Source: CAYJRR01 sp964372275 [NCBI: uncultured bacterium] (GTDB lineage Bacteria; CAYJRR01). Taken from it: DNA of 28,775 nucleotides. The translations under genes and the position numbers were made by a program. Below, one piece after another: positions 1 through 7,501 of the stretch (its first letter is position 1; every line of letters begins with the position of its first letter). The stretch lies in the NCBI GenBank assembly GCA_964372275.1, contig CAYJRR010000020.1, positions 3,208 through 31,982 of the forward strand, in the 5' to 3' direction. The notes beneath the pieces are model-generated. The model ran no database searches and was not told where the DNA came from. It saw only the letters and a program-made list of their open reading frames with translations.

Positions 1-161
1 CGCTGGGAAAGGTGGTCGCCGTCGTCATCGCGCTCGGCTCGTCGGGAATGGCCGCGCTGGTGACGATCTTCGCGCTCGAGGAGTCCCGCCCCGGGCACCT
101 GGCATTCGCCGCCGCGCTCGGTCTCCTGGCCCTCGCCACCGTCGCGGCGGCCTTCCGTTGA
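1..161 (+). CDS. C-terminal end of an integral membrane protein (5' truncated)
   Basis: An open frame runs from the window edge to a TGA at 159-161. The 52 visible residues form two hydrophobic segments, roughly LGKVVAVVIALGSSGMAALV and LAFAAALGLLALATVAAAF, joined by a short polar loop (EESRPGH). This looks like the last two helices of a membrane protein. The start lies outside the window and nothing visible identifies a family. The gene converges on the small minus-strand gene ending at 249, and a perfect hairpin lies between them. Confidence 0.55.
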   Translation, partial: LGKVVAVVIALGSSGMAALVTIFALEESRPGHLAFAAALGLLALATVAAAFR

Positions 162-224
162 TACGGTGGCCGGGGCGCTGAACGAGGGCCACGCCGTCGT
201 AGATTCCGCGGCCGCTATCGGGAC

Positions 225-246
225 CGCGACCGCCCTCGCGGTCGCG
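225..246. terminator. GC-rich perfect hairpin between convergent genes
   Basis: CGCGACCGC (225-233) pairs perfectly with GCGGTCGCG (238-246) around a 4-nt loop. It lies 63 nt after the plus-strand stop and directly abuts the minus-strand stop at 249-251. There is no T-tract on either side, so a canonical intrinsic terminator is not shown. Its place at a convergent junction suggests a bidirectional U-less terminator or a 3'-end stabilising stem. Confidence 0.4.
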
Positions 247-248
247 TA

Positions 249-617
249 CTAGTTCGAGTCGTCGACCCAGGCGTTGCGGTCGTTCTCGGTGATCTCGAGC
301 GCGCCGATCTTGGCGGCGAAGAGGAACTTGTAGCGGCGGGAGCCTTCGATCGTGATGCGGAAGCGGTCGCCGCCCACGTCCTCCAGCTTGTATTCGGCGA
401 AGTCCTCGATGTCGTAGCGCTTCTCCCCTTTGGGGCTGGCCGCCTCGTCGAACTTGCTCCCGGCGCCGCGCTTCTCGAGCCAGCGCCGCTCGAACGGATT
501 GCGCGGCTTGCGCTTGAGCGTCTTGCTCTCGAAAAAGGTGAGCAGCGCCTTCGACGAGGACTGGATCTGGGTCCTCATCGCGCGCCACTCGGCGACGTCC
601 AACACGCGGTCCTTCAC
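249..617 (-). CDS. Small charged protein of unknown function, downstream of a nucleotidyltransferase gene
   Basis: 122 residues with a GTG start at 617, preceded by GGGGAGAG at suitable Shine-Dalgarno distance. It has no signal peptide or membrane segment. The N-terminal half is basic and probably helical (ESKTLKRKPRNPFERRWLEK). The C-terminal half looks beta-rich and ends acidic (ITENDRNAWVDDSN). I do not recognise a family. It follows the nucleotidyltransferase-fold gene by only 24 nt on the same strand, so the two are probably co-transcribed. A toxin-antitoxin or similar partner role is possible by context only. Confidence 0.6.
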   Translation of the reverse strand: MKDRVLDVAEWRAMRTQIQSSSKALLTFFESKTLKRKPRNPFERRWLEKRGAGSKFDEAASPKGEKRYDIEDFAEYKLEDVGGDRFRITIEGSRRYKFLFAAKIGALEITENDRNAWVDDSN

Positions 618-641
618 GTTCGTCTCTCCCCGAGGCGCCGG

Positions 642-1304
642 TCACGCCATCTTGCGCGGGCGCACCTTCTCCAGAAGCGCCTCAATCATCCCGTTGCAGT
701 GCCCCTGGACGGCGACGCCGCGCTGCAGGCGCTTCAGGATCTCCTGGATCCCGTCGAAGGCGTCGCGCACGTCCTCCTTGCTCGCCTTGGTCGCGGCCCG
801 CCGCGGGTCGAACCCGGGCGCCGCCCCCATCAGCACCAGCGCGTTGACCGCGTCGACGGTCGCGTTCCAGTACTTGAAGGAACGCAGCCGCTCGACCACC
901 AGGTCCTCCGGCGACACGACCCGGACGTCGACCCCGCCGACACGCACCACGATCCAGTCCTCGTTCGACCGCAACGTCGGCGACGGGAACTCGACGAAAA
1001 TCGAGCGCTGCTCGTGCGTCCAGCTCTTGCCGCGCTTCTCGAAGCCGAGCGCGGTCATCACCACGGCCAATTCCCGGCCCTCGGCGGCGATCAGGTCGAG
1101 ATCGCCGGTGGCGTACTCGCCGGCGGTGTAGAACTCGACCGCCGCGCCGCCCACCACCACCGGGTACACGCCGACGCTCTTGAGCGCGATCGTCAGGATC
1201 GCGGCGATCTCGAGGTGCCGCTCCGACAGGTCGGTCATCGCCGCGGCCTTCGCCAGACGCGAGCGAAGCTCCTGGATATCGGCGACTTCGATCATGGGGG
1301 GCAC
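642..1304 (-). CDS. Nucleotidyltransferase-fold protein (AbiEii/DUF6036-like)
   Basis: 220 residues from GTG at 1304; an ATG at 1295 (residue 4) is an equally plausible start and neither has a convincing Shine-Dalgarno. Residues 49-73 read VVVGGAAVEFYTAGEYATGDLDL plus IA: the GG turn (G52-G53) followed by DxD (D68, D70) of polymerase-beta-type nucleotidyltransferases. A third acidic residue could be E104 (FVEFPSP) or D125. A later segment, SPEDLVVERL, resembles the conserved post-catalytic stretch of AbiEii-like proteins. The family includes toxins that add nucleotides to tRNA or proteins, and many uncharacterised members. The 122-residue gene follows after 24 nt. The divergent MFS gene begins only 38 bp away. 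Confidence 0.65.
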   Translation of the reverse strand: MPPMIEVADIQELRSRLAKAAAMTDLSERHLEIAAILTIALKSVGVYPVVVGGAAVEFYTAGEYATGDLDLIAAEGRELAVVMTALGFEKRGKSWTHEQRSIFVEFPSPTLRSNEDWIVVRVGGVDVRVVSPEDLVVERLRSFKYWNATVDAVNALVLMGAAPGFDPRRAATKASKEDVRDAFDGIQEILKRLQRGVAVQGHCNGMIEALLEKVRPRKMA

Positions 1305-1342
1305 GAATTAGAGCACCCGCTTCGGGGGTTGGGCAAGCTACA

Positions 1343-2959
1343 GTGAAACCGCCGATGGCCGATCGAGAACGGATCGGAACGCTCGAGAGCTTGCGGGCCG
1401 CAGCGACCTCCTGGCGGCTGGGATCGGTGGCGCTGCAGTCGTTCGCCTCCGGACTGCCGCTGGGGATCGTCTACAAGGCGCTCCCGGCCTGGCTCAAGTA
1501 CGCCGGTTTCGACGTCAAGACGATCGGCTGGATCTCGCTGGCGCAGGCCCCGTGGGCGTTCAAGTTCCTCTGGTCGCCGCTGATGGACCGCTACGTGCCG
1601 CCGTTCTTGGGCCGGCGCCGCGCCTGGATGGCGGTGGCCCAGGTGTTCCTGATCGCCGGGATCGCGGTCCTCGCCTGGATCGCCGGCCTCGATCCGCTCC
1701 CGATCGGCGCCGTCGCCGTGGCGGCGGTCGCGATCGCCTTCTGGTCGGCGACGCAGGACATCGCCATCGACGGCTATGCCGTCGAGGTCCTGGAAAAGAG
1801 GGAGCACGGCATGGCCGTCGGCGCGCGGACCGCGGTCTATCGCGCCGCCTTCTTCATCGCCGGCGGGCTCACGATCACCCTGGCGCAAGGTTCGGCGGCG
1901 GACGGCGGCGCGGGGGCCGCCGGCGGCGGATGGGGGTGGCCCGCGACCTTCCTCGGCCTGGCGCTCCTCTACCTGCCGCTCCTGGGGGTGGTGATCGCCA
2001 GCCCCGAGCCGGCCGTCCCGGCCCCGGCCCCGACGTCGCTCCGGGCCGCCGTCTTCGAACCGATGGTCGGCCTGTTCCGGACGGCGAGGGCGCTGGAGAT
2101 CATGGCCTTCGTCTTCCTCTACAAGCTGTCCGACAACCTGGCGACGGCGCTGCAGACGCCGTTCCTGATCGAAAAGGGGTTCTCGCCGAAGGACGTCGGG
2201 ATCGCCGTTTCGACGCTCGGCGTCGCCGCCACGATCGGCGGCACCTTCCTCGGCGGTCTGTGGACCGACCGCATCGGCCTCGGGCACGCGCTCTGGATCT
2301 TCGGCGTGATGCAGGCGGTGAGCAACCTGGGGTTCGTCGCGATCGACCAGCTGGGGGTGAACCGCCCGGTGATGTACTCGGCAATCGCCTTCGACACGAT
2401 CACCCAGGGGGTCGCCACCGGCGCCTTCTTCGTGTTGCTTCTGCGGCTGACCCAGAAGCGATTCTCGGCGACGCAGTACGCGCTGTTCTCCAGCATCATG
2501 GCGCTCGGCCGGACGGTCACCGGGCCGCCGGCCGGGATCCTCGTCGACGCCATCGGCTGGACGCCGTTCTTCGTCTCGACCCTGCTCGCCGCCGTACCGG
2601 GGATGGCGATGCTCCACCGCTTCGCGCCGCTGGGAGTCCGCGAGCCGCGCCTGGACGAGGAGGTCTCGTCGAGCGGGCCGGCGGCACCGCTGACACGCGC
2701 GCGCGTCGCGCTCCACGGACTGGTCGGAACGTCCGCCGGGCTCGCCGTCGGCGTTTCGTCCTCCGCGTTGCTCGCGGCGCTCAAAGCGGCTCGCGGGCCG
2801 GGTGCGTCGTTCGACCTCGGCGCCGCCGTGCTGGCGCTGCTGTCGCCGGAGACGACCGGACAGTGGATTCGACTGTGCGGACCGATCGCGTTCGGACTCG
2901 TCGTCGGCGTGGTGGTCATGGCGCTGTCGATCGCGCGCCGCGGACTGGCGCCGCGATAG
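1343..2959 (+). CDS. AmpG-like MFS permease
   Basis: 538 residues from GTG at 1343; an ATG at 1355 (residue 5) is an alternative and neither has a clear ribosome binding site. The N-terminal half carries family hallmarks: FASGLPLGIVYKALPAWL, then KFLWSPLMDRYVPPFLGRRR, then SATQDIAIDGYAVEVL. These match AmpG, the inner-membrane importer of anhydro-muropeptides for peptidoglycan recycling. About 12-14 hydrophobic helices are visible, including a C-terminal pair (about residues 450-535), as in long AmpG proteins. Substrate is inferred from similarity; related PAT-family carriers move other solutes. No other recycling genes are in the window, though murA lies about 18 kb away. Confidence 0.82.
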   Translation: MKPPMADRERIGTLESLRAAATSWRLGSVALQSFASGLPLGIVYKALPAWLKYAGFDVKTIGWISLAQAPWAFKFLWSPLMDRYVPPFLGRRRAWMAVAQVFLIAGIAVLAWIAGLDPLPIGAVAVAAVAIAFWSATQDIAIDGYAVEVLEKREHGMAVGARTAVYRAAFFIAGGLTITLAQGSAADGGAGAAGGGWGWPATFLGLALLYLPLLGVVIASPEPAVPAPAPTSLRAAVFEPMVGLFRTARALEIMAFVFLYKLSDNLATALQTPFLIEKGFSPKDVGIAVSTLGVAATIGGTFLGGLWTDRIGLGHALWIFGVMQAVSNLGFVAIDQLGVNRPVMYSAIAFDTITQGVATGAFFVLLLRLTQKRFSATQYALFSSIMALGRTVTGPPAGILVDAIGWTPFFVSTLLAAVPGMAMLHRFAPLGVREPRLDEEVSSSGPAAPLTRARVALHGLVGTSAGLAVGVSSSALLAALKAARGPGASFDLGAAVLALLSPETTGQWIRLCGPIAFGLVVGVVVMALSIARRGLAPR

Positions 2960-3229
2960 CGGACCGCGCGTCGCGCACCCGGGGCTCGCCCGACTCGTCC
3001 AAAGCGTCGGCGGGGCCGCGACGCGATGGCCGAAGTCAGCCATTCATGTAGATTTTTTGCATCCGATCGTTTCCTTTCGACTCATCTGTCAATTCATTTC
3101 GCGCACGCGATCAGCGATCTCGCGCGGTTAGGTCCAACCGTTCGTTGGCACTTCCCCTGCTTGGCGCGCTGTGTCAATCGCCGCGCCGCCGGGAGTCGGT
3201 ACGGTTCTTTCGCAGGGAGAGGTGACCTC
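2960..3229 (+). other. Intergenic region with sigma-54-like promoter and locally AT-rich tract
   Basis: No credible gene is seen. A weak 6-bp stem (GATGGC 3025-3030 / GCCATT 3039-3044, one G-U pair) is followed after 8 nt by T6 at 3053-3058; the spacing is too long for a good intrinsic terminator. The stretch 3040-3110 is clearly less GC-rich than its surroundings. The sigma-54-type element at 3145-3161 is annotated separately. The reading frame of the next gene is open back to 3026, but the signal peptide and strong ribosome binding site fix its start at 3230. Confidence 0.4.
3145..3161 (+). promoter_or_regulatory. Candidate sigma-54 (RpoN) promoter for the barrel/lipoprotein cluster
   Basis: The sequence TTGGCACTTCCCCTGCT matches 11 of 13 fixed positions of the RpoN consensus TTGGCACGNNNNTTGCW. 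The invariant GG (3147-3148) and GC (3159-3160) are exactly 10 nt apart. Transcription would start near 3172 and give a leader of about 58 nt to the ATG at 3230. No enhancer-binding-protein site could be recognised upstream. Confidence 0.5.
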
Positions 3230-4000
3230 ATGAAAAACTCCGTTCGATTCGCCCTCGTCGCCGTGACCGCATCGTGGATCTCCGCCTCGGCGCAGGCCGC
3301 GCCCGCGGCCCCCAAGAAGAAGTCGCCGCCGCCGCCCCCGCCGGCCCCGTCCCCCTGGCAGATGCCCGAAGAGGAGGCGCCCGCGCCGGAGCTGGTCGCC
3401 TCCGCCGCCCCTGTGGCCGCGGCCCCGGCCCCCGTCGTCGCGGGGTTCGTACCCGGTATTCCGTCCTACCGTCCGACGGGTCGCTCCATCGGCATCGGCG
3501 CCGGGTGGAACCTGCCGGCCGACCTCGGCACCCCCAATGAGGTCAGCGCGCGCATCCGCATGGCGTCGGGGTTCGCGATCGAGCCGACGGCGAAGCTGCA
3601 GGTGGGGAACACCACCTCCAAAGTCGACGACGCGAAGGTCAAGTCGACCGGCAGCGACCTCGGCTTCGGCGCGGCGCTTCGCAAGCCGTTCGTCGGACGC
3701 AGCCAGTGCGACATCGTCCTGATCGGCGCGGCCAACTTCGACGCCGCCACCACCTCCGGGAAGAACGAAGAGGGGGCGAAGGTCACCGACAGCCTGACCA
3801 CCATCGGCGCGTCGTGGGGGGTCGGCGTGGAGCTGTTCCCGCGCGGGCACTGGTCGATCAGCTTCGACGCGATGAGCCCGGTGGCGGTGATGGCGACGAC
3901 CGTCAACAAGGTCGGCGACGTAAAGACCACCACCACCAGCACGTCGTTCGGCCTGGTGCTCGATCCGACCGTCCGCCTGATGTCGCACATCTACTACTGA
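3230..4000 (+). CDS. Secreted outer-membrane beta-barrel protein with Pro/Ala-rich N-terminal linker
   Basis: 256 residues from ATG at 3230, preceded by AGGGAGAGGTGA. The N-terminus MKNSVRFALVAVTASWISASAQA is a typical Sec signal peptide with predicted cleavage after AQA. Residues 24-75 are Lys/Pro/Ala-rich (a run of six prolines after KKKS), probably a flexible periplasmic or peptidoglycan-spanning linker. From about residue 85, alternating hydrophobic/polar strands (SIGIGAGWNL, VSARIRMASGFAIEPTAKLQ, SWGVGVELF, TSFGLVLDPTVRL) indicate a small barrel ending in the aromatic pair YY, consistent with a BAM recognition signal. It leads a three-gene cluster, with 30 nt to the next gene. No specific substrate or partner is recognised. 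Confidence 0.75.
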   Translation: MKNSVRFALVAVTASWISASAQAAPAAPKKKSPPPPPPAPSPWQMPEEEAPAPELVASAAPVAAAPAPVVAGFVPGIPSYRPTGRSIGIGAGWNLPADLGTPNEVSARIRMASGFAIEPTAKLQVGNTTSKVDDAKVKSTGSDLGFGAALRKPFVGRSQCDIVLIGAANFDAATTSGKNEEGAKVTDSLTTIGASWGVGVELFPRGHWSISFDAMSPVAVMATTVNKVGDVKTTTTSTSFGLVLDPTVRLMSHIYY

Positions 4001-4030
4001 TCGAACGGCCTTTCGTCAGGAGGACTCTCA

Positions 4031-5305
4031 ATGAACACGTGGAACTGGACGGCAGCCCTCGCCGCGGCCGTCGGGCTGTCCGGCGTCGCCGGGTGCGACC
4101 TCGGCGACGACGGGGAGAGCGACGGACCTCCGGGCGGCGTCGTCTCGATCACCGCCTACAAGAACGGCGACCAGACCTACGCCAACGCTTCGGCCTTTTT
4201 CATCGCCCGGCTCGATACCTCCAACGGCTCTCAGCTCTCGTCCTACTCCGACAGCTTCATCCCCGACCTGCGAAGGGACCAGTGCGAGCTCCTCGAGGAG
4301 GAGGAGATCGAGTTGCCGGAGGCGATCGGTCTCGACGTCGGAAGCGAGGTTCTCCTCGCCGACTCCTCCGGCGACGAGATCGCGCTGGAGCCCGGGTTCG
4401 CAGAGGGTTCCTACGCGTCGACCGGCGAGATCGATCCCGAAGGGGGCGAGCGCTATTCGGTGTCGATCGAAGGAACGTCGGAGATCGAGGGCCGGACGTT
4501 GTCGGGCTCGATCCACTTCCCCGATCAACTGCTGCTCGATCGCTTCGCCGACGGCACGATCTCGATCGACTCCGACGAGGGGACCGACATCGAGTGGGAG
4601 CCGGTCGGCGCCGACGCGGTGGTGCTGTCCTTCCAGGGGGAGAAGAACGGACGCTGCCTCACCGAGGACGACGGCTCGTTCAAGATCCCCGGCGAGTTCG
4701 CCGAAGACCTCGGCGAGGGCGGATACTTCACGATCACCGCCGTCAACGAGTCCAAGACGAAGCTCGAGGGGCGCACGGTGCGGCTGGTCGGCGCCACCGG
4801 GCAGTCGGGAACCTTCACGGTGGAGGCCGGGGCCGGCGGCGGCGACGTCACGCGCTGCTCGATCGTGTGGATGTCGCCGGGCACCACGTCGGGAAAGATC
4901 CACGTCTACCTCGTCGACATGTCGGTCGGCCGGTGGTCGACCGGATCGAAGACCTTCGACGGCGAGGAGATCGTCGGCGCTCTTCTCTACGACTACGGGA
5001 GCGGTGGGAGCGTCGCCGATCAGGCGGTCGCGTCGTCCGGCCAGTTCTCGCTGACGGTGGACGGATCCGCCGGCGGCGATGGCGTGTCGTTCGAGGATCC
5101 GAGCTCGCAGAGCTATTCGTCGGAGTCGGGAAAGACCGTCTCGGGCGGAACGGGCTCCTTCGACGGGGTCTTGACCGCTCCCGACGACGAGGAGGCCGAG
5201 TTCGGCGAGGGGTCGATCTCGATCACCTACGACGGAACGACCCTTTCGCTCGGGGAGTCCGGCGTCTACGCCCAGTGCTACGACGAGAACGCCTTCGCGC
5301 CCTGA
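4031..5305 (+). CDS. Acidic putative lipoprotein of unknown function
   Basis: 424 residues from ATG at 4031 with AGGAGG 8 nt upstream. The signal peptide ends in the lipobox VAGC, placing the lipidated cysteine at C22. D23 follows it; in E. coli an Asp at this position keeps lipoproteins in the inner membrane, but that rule is not universal. The mature chain is rich in Asp, Glu, Gly and Ser, with many short beta segments (LSGSIHF, GYFTITAVNE, GTFTVEAG, GSISITYDG), suggesting repeated beta-sandwich or beta-roll modules. Only a few cysteines (C87 region, GRC, TRC, AQC) could form disulfides. I do not recognise a family. It sits between two barrel-protein genes, so a shared envelope role is plausible. 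Confidence 0.72.
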   Translation: MNTWNWTAALAAAVGLSGVAGCDLGDDGESDGPPGGVVSITAYKNGDQTYANASAFFIARLDTSNGSQLSSYSDSFIPDLRRDQCELLEEEEIELPEAIGLDVGSEVLLADSSGDEIALEPGFAEGSYASTGEIDPEGGERYSVSIEGTSEIEGRTLSGSIHFPDQLLLDRFADGTISIDSDEGTDIEWEPVGADAVVLSFQGEKNGRCLTEDDGSFKIPGEFAEDLGEGGYFTITAVNESKTKLEGRTVRLVGATGQSGTFTVEAGAGGGDVTRCSIVWMSPGTTSGKIHVYLVDMSVGRWSTGSKTFDGEEIVGALLYDYGSGGSVADQAVASSGQFSLTVDGSAGGDGVSFEDPSSQSYSSESGKTVSGGTGSFDGVLTAPDDEEAEFGEGSISITYDGTTLSLGESGVYAQCYDENAFAP

Positions 5306-5381
5306 CGGTCGCGGTAGTCGAATCGGAACCGATGGTCGGATCCGTGACCGATGACGCGCTCGGCAATTCACGGTAGGGTCC

Positions 5382-5396
5382 CCTCCCCAATGGAGG
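5382..5396 (+). promoter_or_regulatory. Hairpin that would sequester the Shine-Dalgarno of the next gene
   Basis: CCTCC (5382-5386) is perfectly complementary to GGAGG (5392-5396), with the 5-nt loop CCAAT. GGAGG is the only good ribosome binding site for the GTG start at 5404. Pairing would hide it, suggesting translational control or simple tuning. A 5-bp stem is short, and this is inference. Confidence 0.35.
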
Positions 5397-5403
5397 TCCG
5401 CCC

Positions 5404-6144
5404 GTGACGGTGTCGAGCGCAGTCCTTCCGTCCGTCGTCCGCGTGACGACCCTCGTCCGCGCCGGCCTGGCTCTGGCCGTGACGCCGGTCTGGTTCGGCG
5501 TCGCCCCGTTCGCGCGTGAGGCGGCGGCGCAGCCGGTCGAAGTGTCGATGACGCCGACGCCCACGCCGACGCCGCCTCCGAAGGTCGCGCCGATCCCGAT
5601 CTATCCCGAGACCGGCGCTGGCGCGGCGCGCGGGTCGGCGGCAGAGCCGGGCGCCGTGAGCGGACCGTCCGACGCGGGCGCGACCGGCGCCTCCGGCGGC
5701 GTCCGCTTCGACCGCGCCGGGATGTTCGGCGTGGGGATCGCCATCGGGAACACCTCCACCGGCGGGACGGCCAAGCTCTGGATCTCCCCCGAGCTGGCGG
5801 TCCAGTTCGGCGCCGGTTCGGGTCCACTGGGGAACAACGTCCGCTTCCAGCTCGACCTTCTCTACTACTACTTCAAGTGGAACGAACCGACGGGGCTGTA
5901 CTCCCTGCCGTTCTACGCCGGCGTCGGCGCGCAGTCGGGGATCTCGTTCGAGAACCCGTACCCCGCCGACCGCACCGACATGGGGATCCGCGTGCCCACC
6001 GGGATGTCGGTGGTCGTTCCCGGAAACCCGGTCGAGCTCTACCTGGAGATCGCCGCCGACGTGGGGAGCTACGACGACGACCTGGACGATCCTCGGGTCG
6101 TCTTCTTCCTCGACGGCCAGGTGGGCGCCCGCTACTACTTCTAG
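5404..6144 (+). CDS. Secreted outer-membrane beta-barrel protein, Thr-Pro-rich linker
   Basis: 246 residues from GTG at 5404, with GGAGG 7 nt upstream. A long signal peptide (about residues 1-42, ending REAAAQ) is followed by a TPTPTPTPP linker and a Gly/Ala-rich stretch to about residue 95. The barrel-like region starts at MFGVGIAIGN and continues with strands such as TAKLWISPELAVQFGAG, RFQLDLLYYYFKW and LPFYAGVGAQSGI. The last residue is Phe (RYYF), as expected of a BAM signal. Its layout (signal, Pro-rich linker, small barrel) repeats that of the gene at 3230, suggesting two paralogues flanking a lipoprotein. Function unknown. Confidence 0.72.
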   Translation: MTVSSAVLPSVVRVTTLVRAGLALAVTPVWFGVAPFAREAAAQPVEVSMTPTPTPTPPPKVAPIPIYPETGAGAARGSAAEPGAVSGPSDAGATGASGGVRFDRAGMFGVGIAIGNTSTGGTAKLWISPELAVQFGAGSGPLGNNVRFQLDLLYYYFKWNEPTGLYSLPFYAGVGAQSGISFENPYPADRTDMGIRVPTGMSVVVPGNPVELYLEIAADVGSYDDDLDDPRVVFFLDGQVGARYYF

Positions 6145-6180
6145 CCACCGGGAAGCCGCTCCGTTCGAGGACCGCCACGC

Positions 6181-7485
6181 GTGTATCCGGCCCGCACCCG
6201 CCGAAATCGCCGCGTCCGCGAGCTGCGCCAGGGGGAGCCCGCGGTCCTCGGCGGGCGGCTGCGCAAGGACGGCGATCGGTGGCTCCTCGCCGACGGAAGC
6301 GGGGAGGTCGAGGTCTCGGCGGCCGGGATCGATCCCGCGTGGGACGGCGCGCTGGTCGAAGCCGACGGAGTGGCGGGCCCGGCGCGGTTCGACGCGCGCG
6401 AATGGGTCCGGGTCGCGCCGTGCCTGGGGCCCTCCCCCGACCCCTCGCTCGACCTGGCGGCGCTCGTTGCCCGTGACCGGCTCCTGGGGACGGTCCGCCG
6501 GTGGATGCGCGAGAACGGCTTTCTGGAGGTCGAGACGCCGACCCTGCTCCGTGCCTCGGGGCTCAACCCGCACATCGCCGAGCTGCGCTCCGAGTACCGG
6601 GAGCGTCCCGGTTCCGGGCGCGTTCCCTTGTGGCTCCGCACCTCGCCGGAGGTGTTCCACAAGCGCCTCCTGTCGAAGGGGGTCGAACGCTTCTACGAGC
6701 TGGGGCGCTTCTACCGGAACGGCGAGGCCGGACCGCTGCACAACCCGGAGTTCACCGGCCTCGAGTTCTACATCGCCTGGTCGGACTACCGCGCGATCAT
6801 GGAGGCGACCGAACGCCTGCTCTCCGACGCCTTCGTCGCGGCGAGGGGGGCGGTCGACGGAGCGGCGCCCGCCGCGGAGCCGACGATCACGGTCGAAGGG
6901 GCCGTGGTCGACCTGTCGCCGCCGTGGGAGCGGATGACGGTCGGCGACGCGTTCCGGCGCCACGCGGGGGTCGACCTCGCCGCGGCCTCCGACCTTCCGC
7001 GCCTTCGCCGGGCGGCGGAGGGGATCGGCGTGCGGGTCGCCGACTCCGACGCCTACGACGACGTCTTCTTCCGGATCCTGCTGGAGCGCGTCGAAGCGAG
7101 GCTCGGGGCGACGCGGCCGCTCTTCCTCCACGACTACCCGGCGTCGATGGCGGTGATGGCGAGACGGCGCGACGACGACCCTTCGATCGCGGAGCGCGTC
7201 GAGCTCTACGTGCGCGGCGTCGAGCTGGCGAACGGCTTCACCGAGCTGGCCGATCCCGCCGAGCAACGCCGCCGCTTCGAGGAGGACCGGACCGCCTACG
7301 CGCGTCACGTCGGCGCCGAGTCGGCCGATCTCCCGTTCGACGAGTCGTTCCTCGGCGCGCTCGTGCACGGGATGCCGCCCTCCTCGGGGATCGCAATCGG
7401 GCTCGACCGGGTGCTGATGCTGGCGCTCGGACGCACGACCCTGCGAGGCGTCCTCGCCTTCCCCTTCGACCCGCCGGACCGCTGA
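6181..7485 (+). CDS. epmA: EpmA/PoxA/GenX-like lysyl-tRNA synthetase paralogue (EF-P lysine ligase family)
   Basis: 434 residues from GTG at 6181 with GAGGA upstream. The class II synthetase core is clear: motif 1 near 113-127 (FLEVETPTLLRASG), motif 2 near 171-199 (FYELGRFYRN, then HNPEFTGLEFY) and motif 3 near 403-417 (GIAIGLDRVLMLALG). The stretches RTSPEVFHKRLL, VRGVELANGFTEL and GMPPSSG are diagnostic of EpmA, which in E. coli attaches beta-lysine to K34 of elongation factor P. The lysyl-tRNA synthetase anticodon-binding domain is absent. Unlike E. coli EpmA (about 325 residues), there is an extra N-terminal stretch of about 90 residues with OB-like strands (AVLGGRLRKDGDRWLLADGS). Neither EF-P nor the aminomutase EpmB is in the window. 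The AsmA-like gene follows after 16 nt. Confidence 0.85.
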   Translation: MYPARTRRNRRVRELRQGEPAVLGGRLRKDGDRWLLADGSGEVEVSAAGIDPAWDGALVEADGVAGPARFDAREWVRVAPCLGPSPDPSLDLAALVARDRLLGTVRRWMRENGFLEVETPTLLRASGLNPHIAELRSEYRERPGSGRVPLWLRTSPEVFHKRLLSKGVERFYELGRFYRNGEAGPLHNPEFTGLEFYIAWSDYRAIMEATERLLSDAFVAARGAVDGAAPAAEPTITVEGAVVDLSPPWERMTVGDAFRRHAGVDLAAASDLPRLRRAAEGIGVRVADSDAYDDVFFRILLERVEARLGATRPLFLHDYPASMAVMARRRDDDPSIAERVELYVRGVELANGFTELADPAEQRRRFEEDRTAYARHVGAESADLPFDESFLGALVHGMPPSSGIAIGLDRVLMLALGRTTLRGVLAFPFDPPDR

Positions 7486-7501
7486 TACACTGGCCGGCTC
7501 G

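Noticed and set aside
3025-3058. Intrinsic terminator after the AmpG-like gene
   Set aside because: The 6-bp stem contains a G-U pair, and the T6 tract starts 8 nt after the stem, too far for normal function.
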